Assembly: GCF_002102345.1 (NCBI RefSeq)
Contig: NZ_LQPP01000027.1
Span: 62,001-126,000, forward strand
Source of the DNA: Mycolicibacterium peregrinum
Lineage (GTDB): Bacteria; Actinomycetota; Actinomycetes; Mycobacteriales; Mycobacteriaceae
Reading direction: 5' to 3'
Length of the DNA: 64,000 nucleotides
Shown: positions 32,479 through 42,236 of the stretch, one piece after another
How the letters are laid out: every line of letters starts with the position of its first letter
Numbering within the stretch: the stretch's first letter is position 1
Notes under the pieces: model-generated
What the model was told of the DNA's origin: nothing
What the model saw: only the letters and a program-made list of their open reading frames with translations
Databases searched by the model: none
Position numbers and translations under genes: made by a program

Positions 32479-33957
32479 ATGATGCAGCAGGAAGCGCCGA
32501 CCATCGCGGCAGAACAGCGGGCTGACCGGAAGTTGTTGATCGGCGGAGAGCTGCGCGAGACGCCGCGGACGTTTCCTTCCGTCAATCCAGCTACCGGTGA
32601 GGTGTTCGGCTACGCGCCGGACGCAACGGTCGCCGATGCCCAAGCTGCGGTCGCCGCGGCCAGGCAGGCATTCGACCACACCGACTGGTCCACCAACGCC
32701 GAGTTCCGGGTCCATTGCCTGGAGCAACTGCACCGCGCGCTGGTCGAGAACCGTGACGAACTGGCCGCACTCACCACCACCGAGGTCGGGGCCACCGCGG
32801 CGTTGTGCGCCGGTGCGCAGCTGGACGGGCCGATCGACATCGTCCGGTACTACGCCGAGCTGCTCAGGACCTACCCGCTGACCGAGGACCTCGGAAACAT
32901 CGAGAGCCGCGGCATGCAGCATCACCGGTGGGTGGAGAAGGAAGCGGGCGGCGTGGTGGCCGCGATCATCGCCTACAACTATCCGAACCAGTTGGCCCTG
33001 GCCAAGCTCGCGCCCGCGCTGGCCGCCGGCTGCACCGTGGTGCTCAAGTCCGCCCCGGACACCCCGTTGATCACACTGGCTCTCGGCGAGCTGATCGCCA
33101 ACCACACCGACATCCCGGCCGGCGTCGTCAACGTCCTGTCGGGCGCGGACCCGGAGGTGGGCGCGGTGCTCACCACCAGCCCCGACGTCGACATGGTGAC
33201 CTTCACCGGTTCCACGCCCACCGGCCGGCGCATCATGGCCGCGGCGAGCGAGACGTTGAAGAAGGTGTTCCTGGAGCTCGGAGGCAAGTCCGCCGCAATC
33301 GTCCTCGACGATGCCGACTTCAACACCGCCGCGGTGTTCTCGGCCTTCAGCATGGTCACCCACGCCGGTCAGGGCTGTGCGCTGACCTCACGGCTGCTGG
33401 TGCCGGCCAAACACAAGGACGAGATCGTCGAGCTGATCAAGGCGAACTTCGGGCACGTGCGGTTCGGCGACCCGACCGACCCCAAGACCTACATGGGTCC
33501 GCTGATCAGCGAGAAGCAGCGCGACAAGGTTGACGGCATGGTCAAGCGCGCCGTCGAGGCCGGGGCCACCCTGGTGACCGGCGGTGAGAAGGTCGACCCC
33601 GGCTACTTCTACACACCCACGCTGCTGGCCGATGTGGACCCCGACAGCGAGATCGCCCAGGAAGAGGTCTTCGGACCGGTGCTCGCGGTGATCGCCTACG
33701 AGGACGACGACGACGCGGTACGCATCGCCAACAACTCGATCTACGGGCTTTCCGGCGCGGTGTTCGGCAGCGAGGACCGCGCTCTGGCCGTGGCCCGACG
33801 GATCCGGACCGGCACCTTCTCGATCAACGGCGGCAACTACTTCAGCCCCGACAGTCCGTTCGGCGGATACAAACAGTCGGGCATCGGTCGGGAAATGGGG
33901 ACCGCGGGACTCGAAGAGTTCATGGAGTCCAAGACGTTCGCCCGGGTGCTGGGCTGA
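32479..33957 (+). CDS. aldehyde dehydrogenase
   Basis: 492 residues; catalytic Glu266 (LELGGK) and Cys300 (GQGC), FTGST at 242-246. It has the same length as the aldehyde dehydrogenase at 21846-23324 and shares long stretches with it (AFDHTDWST versus SFDETDWST), so the two are paralogues. A plausible step is oxidation of an aldehyde formed by the divergent P450-SDR operon. GGAGG lies immediately upstream of two ATG codons (32479 and 32482), so the exact start may be one codon later. The CoA transferase gene follows after 28 bp. Confidence 0.92.
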   Translation: MMQQEAPTIAAEQRADRKLLIGGELRETPRTFPSVNPATGEVFGYAPDATVADAQAAVAAARQAFDHTDWSTNAEFRVHCLEQLHRALVENRDELAALTTTEVGATAALCAGAQLDGPIDIVRYYAELLRTYPLTEDLGNIESRGMQHHRWVEKEAGGVVAAIIAYNYPNQLALAKLAPALAAGCTVVLKSAPDTPLITLALGELIANHTDIPAGVVNVLSGADPEVGAVLTTSPDVDMVTFTGSTPTGRRIMAAASETLKKVFLELGGKSAAIVLDDADFNTAAVFSAFSMVTHAGQGCALTSRLLVPAKHKDEIVELIKANFGHVRFGDPTDPKTYMGPLISEKQRDKVDGMVKRAVEAGATLVTGGEKVDPGYFYTPTLLADVDPDSEIAQEEVFGPVLAVIAYEDDDDAVRIANNSIYGLSGAVFGSEDRALAVARRIRTGTFSINGGNYFSPDSPFGGYKQSGIGREMGTAGLEEFMESKTFARVLG

Positions 33958-33985
33958 TGAGCGCTTGCGCGAAGAGGAGAGAGCA

Positions 33986-35197
33986 ATGAGCGGCGGTCCA
34001 CTCGAAGGCGTTCGTGTTCTCGAGGTCGCGATGTACGGCTTCGTCCCCTCGGCCGGAGCTGTGCTGGGGGAGTGGGGTGCCGACGTCATCAAGGTCGAGC
34101 ACGCCGTCACCGGTGACCCGCAACGCGGCCTGCGTCAGACCGGACCGTTGCGCGTCGAGGGTGATCCCAACCCGAACATCGAGCACGCCAACCGCGGCAA
34201 GCGCAGTATCGGCCTGGACATGTCGGTGCCGGAGGGGCGCGAGATCCTGCTCGAGCTGGCGAAGAAGGCCGATGTGTTCCTCACCAGCTTCCTGCCCGGG
34301 CACCGGCAGAAGTTCGGCATCGACGTCGACGACATCCGCGCGGTGAACCCGAACATCATCTACGCCCGGGGTAGTGCGCTGGGCCCCCGCGGCGAGGAGT
34401 CGGTGAAGGGTGGTTACGACATGACCGCCTTCTGGTGCCGTGCCGGCACCGCCGCGACCATCACCCCCGCCGGGATGGCCGGAATGATCGCACCGCCCGG
34501 GCCGGCCTACGGGGACACCATCTCGGGCACGAACCTGGCCGGCGGCATCTCGGCGGCGCTGTTCAAGCGGGAGCGCACCGGCGAGCCGTCGGTGGTCGAC
34601 GTGTCCCTGCTCGGCAGTGGCCTGTGGTCGATGGGCCACACCGTGGCGTTGACCCAGCACCTCAACCAGTTGATGGTGACGCCTCCACCCGGTGTCCACG
34701 GGTCGCCGATCAATCCGCTCGTCGGGTTGTACGGAACCGCCGACGACCGCTACATCTCGTTCGTCATGATGCAGCCGACCAAGTTCTGGGCCGACGTGTG
34801 CCGGCACATGGATCTGGAGAGCTACATCGACGATCCGCGGTTCGCGACTGCCGAATCGTTTGCAGAGAACACGCCCGACGCGGTCGAGATCCTCACCGAG
34901 GCGATGAAGAAACGAACTTTGCCAGAGTGGAGCGAGCGATTCACCACGCTGGCTGGTCCGTGGGCTCCGGTACAGGACACCCTGCAGGCGGGACAGGATG
35001 CCCAGATCCGGGCCAACGAGTACCTCGTGCAGGCGGGCGAGCTCGAGTTGGTCGCCAACCCAGTGCAATTCGACGTCACGGCGCCGAGCACGGGGCCGGC
35101 CCCTGGTTTCGCCGAACAAACCGATGACATCCTGGTCGAACTCGGTCTGGACTGGGATCGCATCATCGAACTCAAAACCGCCGGCGCGGTCACCTAG
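33986..35197 (+). CDS. CaiB/BaiF family CoA transferase
   Basis: 403 residues of the class III CoA-transferase family. The N-terminal pattern GVRVLEVA, WGADVIKVE and NRGKRSIGLD is typical, and Asp177 in YGDTISG is at the place of the catalytic aspartate that carries the acyl group. The enzyme would move CoA between organic acids, activating the acid made by the aldehyde dehydrogenase upstream. GGAGAGAG precedes the ATG; an upstream start in the spacer is unlikely. The gene ends with a hairpin (35241-35273) before the mce operon. Confidence 0.9.
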   Translation: MSGGPLEGVRVLEVAMYGFVPSAGAVLGEWGADVIKVEHAVTGDPQRGLRQTGPLRVEGDPNPNIEHANRGKRSIGLDMSVPEGREILLELAKKADVFLTSFLPGHRQKFGIDVDDIRAVNPNIIYARGSALGPRGEESVKGGYDMTAFWCRAGTAATITPAGMAGMIAPPGPAYGDTISGTNLAGGISAALFKRERTGEPSVVDVSLLGSGLWSMGHTVALTQHLNQLMVTPPPGVHGSPINPLVGLYGTADDRYISFVMMQPTKFWADVCRHMDLESYIDDPRFATAESFAENTPDAVEILTEAMKKRTLPEWSERFTTLAGPWAPVQDTLQAGQDAQIRANEYLVQAGELELVANPVQFDVTAPSTGPAPGFAEQTDDILVELGLDWDRIIELKTAGAVT

Positions 35198-35240
35198 GCC
35201 CCCTCTGTCATGCCCCTCGTCTCTTCCGCCGCTCTTTGTC

Positions 35241-35273
35241 TGTCGTGGGCTGCTGCCACCGCAGCCCACGACA
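35241..35273. terminator. hairpin after the CoA transferase gene
   Basis: 13-nt arms TGTCGTGGGCTGC and complement around TGCCACC. It separates the ALDH-CoA transferase unit from the mce operon. No U-tract is present. Confidence 0.5.
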
Positions 35274-35470
35274 CGAGCGGTTCTGCATGCGACGCGGAGC
35301 GTCCCAATTGTCAACTACCCGAGCAAGTTCTACGTTATTTGCCTCCGCGACAGATACCGGGTCCGATAGCATCAGGCACTCGGGGGGCGGTCACGGGGCG
35401 AAATCTGTCCGGTTTCACCGGTGCGTCCGGTGAAGCGCGCGAGGCCCGCGGGAAACAGGAGGTGCGTCAG

Positions 35471-35593
35471 ATGTCCGAACGCACCCCGCACTCGCGCTTC
35501 CTCATGAAAGGCAATGTGCTCCAGCCATATTCGTATGTGTCCGAGTGCCCAACCGGCCGGTTGGCATGTGCCGGCTCGGAGGTTGCGGCATGA
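35471..35593 (+). CDS. possible 40-residue leader ORF upstream of the mce operon
   Basis: ATG with AGGAGG eight bases upstream, 40 codons, ending in a TGA that overlaps the ATG of the next small frame. No family is recognised; it has two cysteines in SECPTGRLACAG. The good ribosome site and chain of overlaps to yrbEA suggest translation, but it could also be chance in GC-rich DNA. Confidence 0.3.
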   Translation: MSERTPHSRFLMKGNVLQPYSYVSECPTGRLACAGSEVAA

Positions 35594-35727
35594 CCCGACC
35601 CGGGCTGCCGGCCGCACCGTACGTAGTAGATCTGTTCGAGCACCCGCGCGGTGAAGCACTTAACATCGGCGCACCGACCGCGGTGTCGGCAGCCACTTGC
35701 CGGGACAGGAGTTCTGATGGCAGATAA
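35590..35727 (+). CDS. possible 45-residue leader ORF overlapping yrbEA
   Basis: Starts ATGA on the stop of the 40-residue frame and ends 11 bp inside yrbEA in another frame. Its translation would bring ribosomes to the yrbEA start. No similarity is recognised. Together with the previous frame it fills part of the 519-bp region between the CoA transferase and yrbEA, where otherwise only the hairpin at 35241 is seen. Confidence 0.25.
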   Translation: MTRPGLPAAPYVVDLFEHPRGEALNIGAPTAVSAATCRDRSSDGR

Positions 35728-36511
35728 ATGGTCGACCGGGGTATCGCTACGCAACCTGTCGGGCCCGATGCAGGCTGTCGGGGCGCTGTTCGCGATGTCG
35801 CTGGATGCCATCCGGTTCATCTTCAAGCGTCCGTTCCAGGGCCGGGAGTTCCTCGAGCAGTGCTGGTTTGTCGCCCGGGTGTCGATGGCACCGACGCTTC
35901 TGGTGGCGATCCCGTTCACCGTGCTGGTGAGCTTCACCCTCAACATCCTTCTGCGCGAACTCGGTGCGGCCGACCTGTCGGGCGCGGGCGCTGCCTTCGG
36001 TGCGGTGACCCAGTTGGGTCCGATGGTGACGGTGCTGATCGTCGCCGGCGCCGGGGCGACGGCGATGTGTGCGGATCTGGGTTCGCGCACCATCCGCGAG
36101 GAGATCGACGCCATGGAGGTCCTCGGCATCAATCCGATCCAGCGTCTGGTGACGCCGCGGATGCTGGCTTCGGGACTGGTGGCGCTGCTGCTCAACAGCC
36201 TGGTGGTGATCATCGGCATCCTGGGCGGCTACGTGTTCTCGGTGTTCATCCAGGATGTGAACCCGGGTGCGTTCGCGGCCGGGATCACCCTGCTGACCGG
36301 TGTGCCCGAGGTGATCATCTCGTGCGTCAAGGCCGCGCTCTTCGGCCTGATCGCCGGACTGGTGGCCTGCTATCGCGGATTGACGATCACAGGTGGCGGC
36401 GCCAAGGCAGTCGGCAACGCCGTCAACGAAACCGTGGTGTACGCCTTCATGGCCCTGTTCGTCATCAACGTGGTCGTCACGGCCATCGGTATCCGCATGA
36501 CGGCGCACTGA
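35717..36511 (+). CDS. yrbEA: YrbEA, Mce importer permease
   Basis: 264 residues, MlaE/YrbE permease family, five to six membrane helices. The conserved segment ADLGSRTIREEIDAMEVLGINPIQRL around 124-149 carries the EExDA...GxxP coupling motif that contacts the ATPase. With YrbEB it would form the inner-membrane channel of a lipid importer driven by the MceG ATPase, which is not encoded in the window. ATG 35717 has GGACAGGAG upstream; a longer start at 35651 is rejected. First gene of the operon yrbEA to mceF. Confidence 0.93.
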   Translation: MADKWSTGVSLRNLSGPMQAVGALFAMSLDAIRFIFKRPFQGREFLEQCWFVARVSMAPTLLVAIPFTVLVSFTLNILLRELGAADLSGAGAAFGAVTQLGPMVTVLIVAGAGATAMCADLGSRTIREEIDAMEVLGINPIQRLVTPRMLASGLVALLLNSLVVIIGILGGYVFSVFIQDVNPGAFAAGITLLTGVPEVIISCVKAALFGLIAGLVACYRGLTITGGGAKAVGNAVNETVVYAFMALFVINVVVTAIGIRMTAH

Positions 36512-36524
36512 GGCAGGGGACGCA

Positions 36525-37382
36525 ATGGGAACGATGACGATTCTGCGGTCGACCTACCCGCGGGTCAGCCGGCAGTTCAACAAACCGGTGTCGACGCTGA
36601 GCCGGATCGGCGATCACACGCTGTTCTATCTCAAGGCGCTGGCGGGCACCCCGCACGCGGCGTTGCACTACCGCAAGGAACTGGTCCGGCTGATCGCCGA
36701 GATCTCGATGGGCGCAGGCACATTGGCCATGATCGGCGGAACCGTCGTGATTGTCGGTTTCCTGACCCTGGCCACCGGTGGTGTGCTCGCCATCCAGGGC
36801 TATTCGTCGCTGGGCAACATCGGTATCGAAGCCCTGACCGGCTTCCTGGCGGCCTTCATCAACGTCCGGATCGCCGCACCGGTGGTGGCCGGCATCGGCC
36901 TGGCCGCCACCTTCGGCGCCGGCGTCACCGCCCAGCTCGGTGCGATGCGGATCAACGAAGAAATCGATGCGCTGGAGGCCATGGCGATCCGGCCCGTCGA
37001 ATACCTGGTGTCCACCCGCATCGTGGCCGGGATGATCGCCATCACCCCGCTGTACGCCATCGCGGTGATCCTCTCGTTCCTGGCCTCCCAGTTCACCACC
37101 GTGGTGCTGCTCGGGCAGTCGGGCGGCCTCTACGACCACTACTTCACGACGTTCCTCAATCCGATCGACCTGCTGTGGTCTTTCCTGCAGGCCGTCCTGA
37201 TGGCCATCACCATCCTGCTGATCCACACCTACTTCGGTTACTTCGCCTCTGGTGGTCCATCCGGGGTCGGCGTCGCGGTCGGCAACGCAGTACGAACCTC
37301 ACTGATCGTCGTGGTCTCGGTGACCCTGCTGGTGTCACTGTCCGTCTACGGCTCCAACGGAAACTTCAACCTGTCGGGTTAG
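36525..37382 (+). CDS. yrbEB: YrbEB, Mce importer permease
   Basis: 285 residues of the same MlaE/YrbE family, with five to six membrane helices and the motif GAMRINEEIDALEAMAIRPVEYL near 141-163. An N-terminal 50-residue cytoplasmic extension precedes the first helix. It pairs with YrbEA as the permease heterodimer. The gap to yrbEA is 13 bp and to mceA 9 bp. Confidence 0.93.
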   Translation: MGTMTILRSTYPRVSRQFNKPVSTLSRIGDHTLFYLKALAGTPHAALHYRKELVRLIAEISMGAGTLAMIGGTVVIVGFLTLATGGVLAIQGYSSLGNIGIEALTGFLAAFINVRIAAPVVAGIGLAATFGAGVTAQLGAMRINEEIDALEAMAIRPVEYLVSTRIVAGMIAITPLYAIAVILSFLASQFTTVVLLGQSGGLYDHYFTTFLNPIDLLWSFLQAVLMAITILLIHTYFGYFASGGPSGVGVAVGNAVRTSLIVVVSVTLLVSLSVYGSNGNFNLSG

Positions 37383-37391
37383 GGAGAAGAG

Positions 37392-38669
37392 TTGACACGA
37401 AATGTGGGACCGGGCCCAGCCCACCGGTCCGAAACCACAAGTAGCGCTTCGCCGGTGGCGGCGCGCCCCGGCCGCAGCTTCGGCGCGGGTGGCTCAGCGA
37501 GGCCACTGGCGGGTCTGGCGACCGTGGTCGCCATAGGCCTGATCTTCGGCCTGGCGGTCGCACTGTTCCGCGGCAGCTTCACCAAGACCGAGCCGATCAC
37601 GCTGATCTCCGACCGGGCCGGCCTGGTGATGAACCCCGACGCCAAGGTGAAAATGCGTGGCGTGCAGGTCGGCACCGTCAGCTCGATCGAGCAGCGTGCC
37701 GACGGCAAGGCCGTGCTGCACCTGGCGATGAACCCGTCCCAGCTTCGGCTGATCCCCGACAACGTTCAGGCCGACATCGCCTCGACGACCGTGTTCGGCG
37801 CCAAGTACGTCCAACTCGTCGCGCCGGACAACCCGTCGTCGGACAAGCTCCGACCCGGTCAGATCCTGCAGGGCGACCACGTCACCGTCGAGATGAACAC
37901 GGTCTTCCAGCAATTGACCAATGTCTTGAACAAGATCGACCCGGCGAAGCTCAACGAAACCCTGGGTGCGCTGTCGTCCGCATTCTCCGGGCGGGGCGAG
38001 GCAATGGGGCAGTCCCTGTCCGACTTCGATGCGGTGCTGAAGAAGATCGAGCCCAGCCTGCCCAACCTGACCGGCGACATCGAGAGCATGGCTGCGGTGT
38101 CACGGGCCTACGGTGACGCGGCACCCGATCTGCTCAAGACCTTCGAGAACACCAACAAGCTGAGCGACAGCATCGTGGCCGAGCAGCAGAACCTGGACAA
38201 CTTCCTGATCAGCTCGATCGGCCTGGCCGACGCCGGTAACGACGTCATCGGCGGCAACCGCCAGGCGCTGAGTACCACGCTGAACCTGTTGGCGCCCACC
38301 ACCGATCTGCTCAACGAGTACGCACCCGGAATCGAGTGCGGCCTCAAGGGCATGCTGTACCTCTACCACCAGCCGCCGCAGATGGAACCCGGCGTTGTGG
38401 TCAACGTGGCCTTCACCCTGGGCATCGAGCGCTACCGCTACCCGCAGAACCTACCCAAGGTGGCAGCCAAGGGCGGCCCCCACTGCATGGGCCTGCCGTA
38501 CATCGGATTCGGCAACAAGGCCAAGTACCTCGTCACCGATACCAACGCCAACCCGTTCAAGTACGGCAACCAGGGCATCCTGCTCAACTCCGACGGGCTC
38601 AAGCAGATTCTGTTCGGTCCGCTCGACGGTCCGCCACGTAACACCATGCAGATCGGACAACCGGGATGA
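37392..38669 (+). CDS. mceA: MceA, substrate-binding/tunnel protein
   Basis: 425 residues. One membrane anchor about 38-59 (GLATVVAIGLIFGLAVALF), then the MCE domain (ISDRAGLVMNPDAKVKMRGVQVG) and a long helical region. MceA to MceF form a hexameric tunnel that carries lipids across the periplasm. The start is TTG with AGGGAGAAG upstream. The C-terminus is shorter than in proline-rich family members. It overlaps mceB by 4 nt. Assignment to a numbered mce operon (mce1-8) is not possible by eye. Confidence 0.92.
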   Translation: MTRNVGPGPAHRSETTSSASPVAARPGRSFGAGGSARPLAGLATVVAIGLIFGLAVALFRGSFTKTEPITLISDRAGLVMNPDAKVKMRGVQVGTVSSIEQRADGKAVLHLAMNPSQLRLIPDNVQADIASTTVFGAKYVQLVAPDNPSSDKLRPGQILQGDHVTVEMNTVFQQLTNVLNKIDPAKLNETLGALSSAFSGRGEAMGQSLSDFDAVLKKIEPSLPNLTGDIESMAAVSRAYGDAAPDLLKTFENTNKLSDSIVAEQQNLDNFLISSIGLADAGNDVIGGNRQALSTTLNLLAPTTDLLNEYAPGIECGLKGMLYLYHQPPQMEPGVVVNVAFTLGIERYRYPQNLPKVAAKGGPHCMGLPYIGFGNKAKYLVTDTNANPFKYGNQGILLNSDGLKQILFGPLDGPPRNTMQIGQPG

Positions 38670-39691
38670 CGCGCGGCAGAAGCACATTCATCAAGTTCGC
38701 GTCCTTCGCGGTGGTGATGGCGGTTCTCACAGCTTTCCTGTTCATGACGTTCTCGGAGTACCGCGGCGGTTCCTACTCGGGCTACTCGGCAGTGTTCGGC
38801 GATGCCTCCCGACTGGAGGCCGGGGACTCGGTGCGCGTTGCCGGGGTCCGAGTGGGTACGGTGAAAAGCGTTTCGTTGCAACCGGACAAGTCGGTCCTGG
38901 TCGACTTCGACACCGACCGTAGCGTTGCCCTGACAACGAGCACCAAGGCCGCGATTCGCTACCTGAACCTGGTCGGGGACCGCTACCTGGAACTGGTCGA
39001 CAGCCCCGGCTCGACGAAACTGCTGCCCGCAGGCTCTCAGATCCCGAAGGACCGCACCGCAAGTGCGCTGGACCTCGATCTGCTGCTCGGCGGCCTGCGT
39101 CCGGTGATCCAGGGACTCAATCCCCAGGACGTCAATGCGTTGACGTCCTCGCTGATCCAGATCTTCCAAGGGCAGGGCGACACCCTGGATTCGCTGCTGA
39201 GCAAGACCTCGTCGTTCTCGAACACGTTGGCCAACAACGACCAGGTCATCCAGCAGCTGATCGACAACCTGAACTCGGTGGTCGGCACGCTGGCCAAGGA
39301 CGGTAAGAAGTTCGACGGAACCGTTGACCGTCTCGAACAGTTGATCAGCGGTCTGTCGCAGGACCGCGACCCACTGGGCACCGCGGTGACTCAGCTCGAC
39401 AACGGAACTGCCTCGCTCGCAAGTCTTCTCACTGAGGCACGGCCACCGCTCAAGGGCACCGTCGACCAGATGAACCGGCTGGCGCCTTTGCTCGATGACC
39501 ATCAGATCGTCCTGGACCGGGGTCTGCAGAAGGCCCCTGACAACTTCCGCAAGCTGGCCCGGCTGGGCTCCTACGGCAGCTGGATCATGTACTACATCTG
39601 CGGACTTTCCATCCGTGTCACCGATCTACAGGGGCGCACTGCGCACTTCCCGATGATCAAACAAGAAGGCGGGAGGTGCGCGGAGCCCTGA
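38666..39691 (+). CDS. mceB: MceB
   Basis: 341 residues. A single membrane helix near 9-29 followed by the MCE domain (YSAVFGDASRLEAGDSVRVAGVRVG), then a helical part. The C-terminus ends in the CGLSIRVTDLQG-type segment typical of MceB. It overlaps mceA (ATGA) and mceC (TGATG). Confidence 0.92.
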   Translation: MTRGRSTFIKFASFAVVMAVLTAFLFMTFSEYRGGSYSGYSAVFGDASRLEAGDSVRVAGVRVGTVKSVSLQPDKSVLVDFDTDRSVALTTSTKAAIRYLNLVGDRYLELVDSPGSTKLLPAGSQIPKDRTASALDLDLLLGGLRPVIQGLNPQDVNALTSSLIQIFQGQGDTLDSLLSKTSSFSNTLANNDQVIQQLIDNLNSVVGTLAKDGKKFDGTVDRLEQLISGLSQDRDPLGTAVTQLDNGTASLASLLTEARPPLKGTVDQMNRLAPLLDDHQIVLDRGLQKAPDNFRKLARLGSYGSWIMYYICGLSIRVTDLQGRTAHFPMIKQEGGRCAEP

Positions 39692-40773
39692 TGCTCAAGT
39701 ACCGCGAATCAAACCTGATCAAGGCAGGTTTCATCGGCGTCGTGCTGATGATGCTCATCATCGCCGTCGGCCTCCAGCCCGAAAGGCTGCAGCAGTGGGC
39801 CTCCTCGGTGCGCCATCAGGCACTGTTCACCGAGGCCGGCGGTATCGCCGCCGGCAACGACGTCACCTTGTCCGGAATCAAGATCGGTGCGGTCACCGAC
39901 GTGTCGCTGGAGAACGGCGACGCGTTGATCACGTTCACCACGGAGGGCAAGTACCCACTGGGGTCGCTGACGACGGCGCATATCCGTACCGGCTCGCTGC
40001 TGGGTGAGCGGGTGCTGACGTTGGAGTCCGACGGCGCCGGCACGCTGCGTACCACCGACGTGATCCCCACGTCACGGACGTCGTCGCCGTACTCGCTGAC
40101 CGACGCCGTCAGTGACCTGACCACCAATTCGGCGGGTACCGATACGGCTTCGCTGAACCAGTCCCTGGACACGCTGTCGGCGACCATCGATCAGGTCGCG
40201 CCGAAGCTCGGGCCGACGTTCGACGGCCTGAGTCGGCTGTCGAAATCGATCAACGGGCGCAACGAGAGTCTGGCCGACCTGCTCAAGAGTGCCAGCGACG
40301 TGACAGTGGTGCTGTCGCAGCGCAGCGATCAGCTGAACACGTTGATCCTCAACGCCAATGATCTGCTCGGTGTGCTCAACGACCGGCGCCAGGCCATCGT
40401 CGATCTGCTGGCCAACACCTCGGCGGTCTCTCAGCAACTCAGTGGACTGGTGGCCGACAACGAGGCACAGCTGGCGCCGACACTCAAGCGGCTCAACTCG
40501 GTGACCGCGATGCTGGAACGCAATCGCGACAACATCACCAAGGCGTTGCCGAACTTGAACAAGTTCCAGCTGTCTCAGGCCGAGACGCTGGCGAACGGTG
40601 CCTACTACAACGCCTATGTTCCGAACCTGCAGCCCGCACAGTTGCTGCAGCCGTTCATGGACTACGCGTTCGGATTCCGGCGGGGGACGAATGCCGGCCA
40701 GCCACCGGACAATGCCGGCCCGCGGGCCGAATTGCCCTTGCCCTACAACGGAATTCCGGGAGGGTCACGCTGA
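39691..40773 (+). CDS. mceC: MceC
   Basis: 360 residues from the ATG overlapping the mceB stop. N-terminal helix about 11-27 (GFIGVVLMMLIIAVGL), MCE domain (HQALFTEAGGIAAGNDVTLSGIKIG), coiled helical region and a short C-terminal tail. A GTG at 39676 is an alternative start. The stop overlaps the ATG of mceD by one base. Confidence 0.92.
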   Translation: MLKYRESNLIKAGFIGVVLMMLIIAVGLQPERLQQWASSVRHQALFTEAGGIAAGNDVTLSGIKIGAVTDVSLENGDALITFTTEGKYPLGSLTTAHIRTGSLLGERVLTLESDGAGTLRTTDVIPTSRTSSPYSLTDAVSDLTTNSAGTDTASLNQSLDTLSATIDQVAPKLGPTFDGLSRLSKSINGRNESLADLLKSASDVTVVLSQRSDQLNTLILNANDLLGVLNDRRQAIVDLLANTSAVSQQLSGLVADNEAQLAPTLKRLNSVTAMLERNRDNITKALPNLNKFQLSQAETLANGAYYNAYVPNLQPAQLLQPFMDYAFGFRRGTNAGQPPDNAGPRAELPLPYNGIPGGSR

Positions 40774-42236
40774 TGAACCGCAGTCGTCTCGGTAAGTGGC
40801 TTGCGGTGACGTTGGTCGCCCTGTTGGTCGTCGGCACGGTAGTGCTGCTGCGTCAGACATTCTTCGGGAAGAAGACCATCTCCGCGATGTTCACCTCGGC
40901 CACCGGCGTCTATCCGGGTGACGACGTCCGGGTGTCCGGCGTCAAGGTCGGCACCATCGAGTCCATCAAACCCGAGGGCGTCCAGACCCGGGTGACCCTC
41001 AAGCTCGACCACGACGTACCGATTCCCGCGGACGCCAAAGCGGTGATCGTGGCCCAGAACCTGGTGGCCGCACGCTATGTACAGCTGGCGCCGGCGTACC
41101 GGTCGAGTGGCCCGACGCTGCCTGACGACGCGGTGATCGGACTGGACCGCACCGCCGTTCCGGTGGAATGGGATCAGGTAAAGGAACAGCTCATGCGGCT
41201 GTCCACCGACCTGGGGCCACAAAGCGGCGTCGACGGGACGTCGGTGTCCCGGTTCATCAACAGCACGGCCGATGCGATGGCCGGCAACGGAGACAAACTG
41301 CGCCAGACGATTTCGCAGTTGTCCGGCGTGGCCCGAGTGCTGGCCGAGGGTAGCGGCAACATCGTCGACATCATCAAGAACCTGCAGACCTTCGTCACCG
41401 CGTTGCGGGACAGCAACCAGCAGGTGGTGCAGTTCCAGAATCGGCTGGCGACCCTGACCAGCGTGGTCGACGGCAGCCGATCCGACCTCGACGCGGCGCT
41501 GACCAACCTGTCGGTCGCGGTCGTCGAGGTGCAGCGATTCGTCGCGGGAAGTCGTGATCAGACCTCCGAACAGGTGCAGCGGCTGGCCAATGTCACGCAG
41601 AACCTGGTCGACAACAAGATGCACATCGAGCAGCTACTTCACGTCGCACCCAACGCGTTCATGAACGGCTACAACATCTACAACCCGGACACGGGCAGCG
41701 CTGTCGGCCAGTTCGTTATGAACAACTTCTCCAACCCGGTCGAGTTCATCTGCGGCGCCATCGGTGCCGTGGAGAACACCACGGCACCGGAGACCGCGAA
41801 GCTCTGCTCGCAGTACCTCGGGCCGGCGCTGCGGCTGATCAACTTCAACTACCTGCCGTTCCCGATCTCGCCGTACCTGATGCCGTCGGCAAGCCCCGAG
41901 CAGCTCGAGTACTCCGAACCGAGTCTGATGCCCGGCGGCGAGGGTGGGTCACCTACCGCTCCCGAGACTCCACCGGCGATCTCGGCGTACAACCCCGGGC
42001 CTGAGCCGCCTGCGCCATTTACCGGCCGCGGGCCCGGCGAGCCGCCGCCAGGTGCACAGCAGCTCTTGCCGGGGGGTGAGTTCTACCCGCCCAACATGCC
42101 GAACACGGTGTCGGACATGCTCAATCCGACTGGCGGACAGCCGGGACCGCCTCCGGGGCCGCCACCCGGTCCGCTGGCCGCCGAATCCCCGGCGCCTGCG
42201 GCCCCCGCACCAGCAGAAGGGACGCCTCCAGCATGA
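40773..42236 (+). CDS. mceD: MceD, proline-rich C-terminus
   Basis: 487 residues. Membrane helix 9-27, MCE domain (FTSATGVYPGDDVRVSGVKVG), helical region to about 380, then roughly 100 residues rich in Pro and Gly (for example PGPPPGPPPGP), as common in MceD and MceF. The tail is probably extended or wall-associated. It overlaps mceE by 4 nt. Confidence 0.92.
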   Translation: MNRSRLGKWLAVTLVALLVVGTVVLLRQTFFGKKTISAMFTSATGVYPGDDVRVSGVKVGTIESIKPEGVQTRVTLKLDHDVPIPADAKAVIVAQNLVAARYVQLAPAYRSSGPTLPDDAVIGLDRTAVPVEWDQVKEQLMRLSTDLGPQSGVDGTSVSRFINSTADAMAGNGDKLRQTISQLSGVARVLAEGSGNIVDIIKNLQTFVTALRDSNQQVVQFQNRLATLTSVVDGSRSDLDAALTNLSVAVVEVQRFVAGSRDQTSEQVQRLANVTQNLVDNKMHIEQLLHVAPNAFMNGYNIYNPDTGSAVGQFVMNNFSNPVEFICGAIGAVENTTAPETAKLCSQYLGPALRLINFNYLPFPISPYLMPSASPEQLEYSEPSLMPGGEGGSPTAPETPPAISAYNPGPEPPAPFTGRGPGEPPPGAQQLLPGGEFYPPNMPNTVSDMLNPTGGQPGPPPGPPPGPLAAESPAPAAPAPAEGTPPA

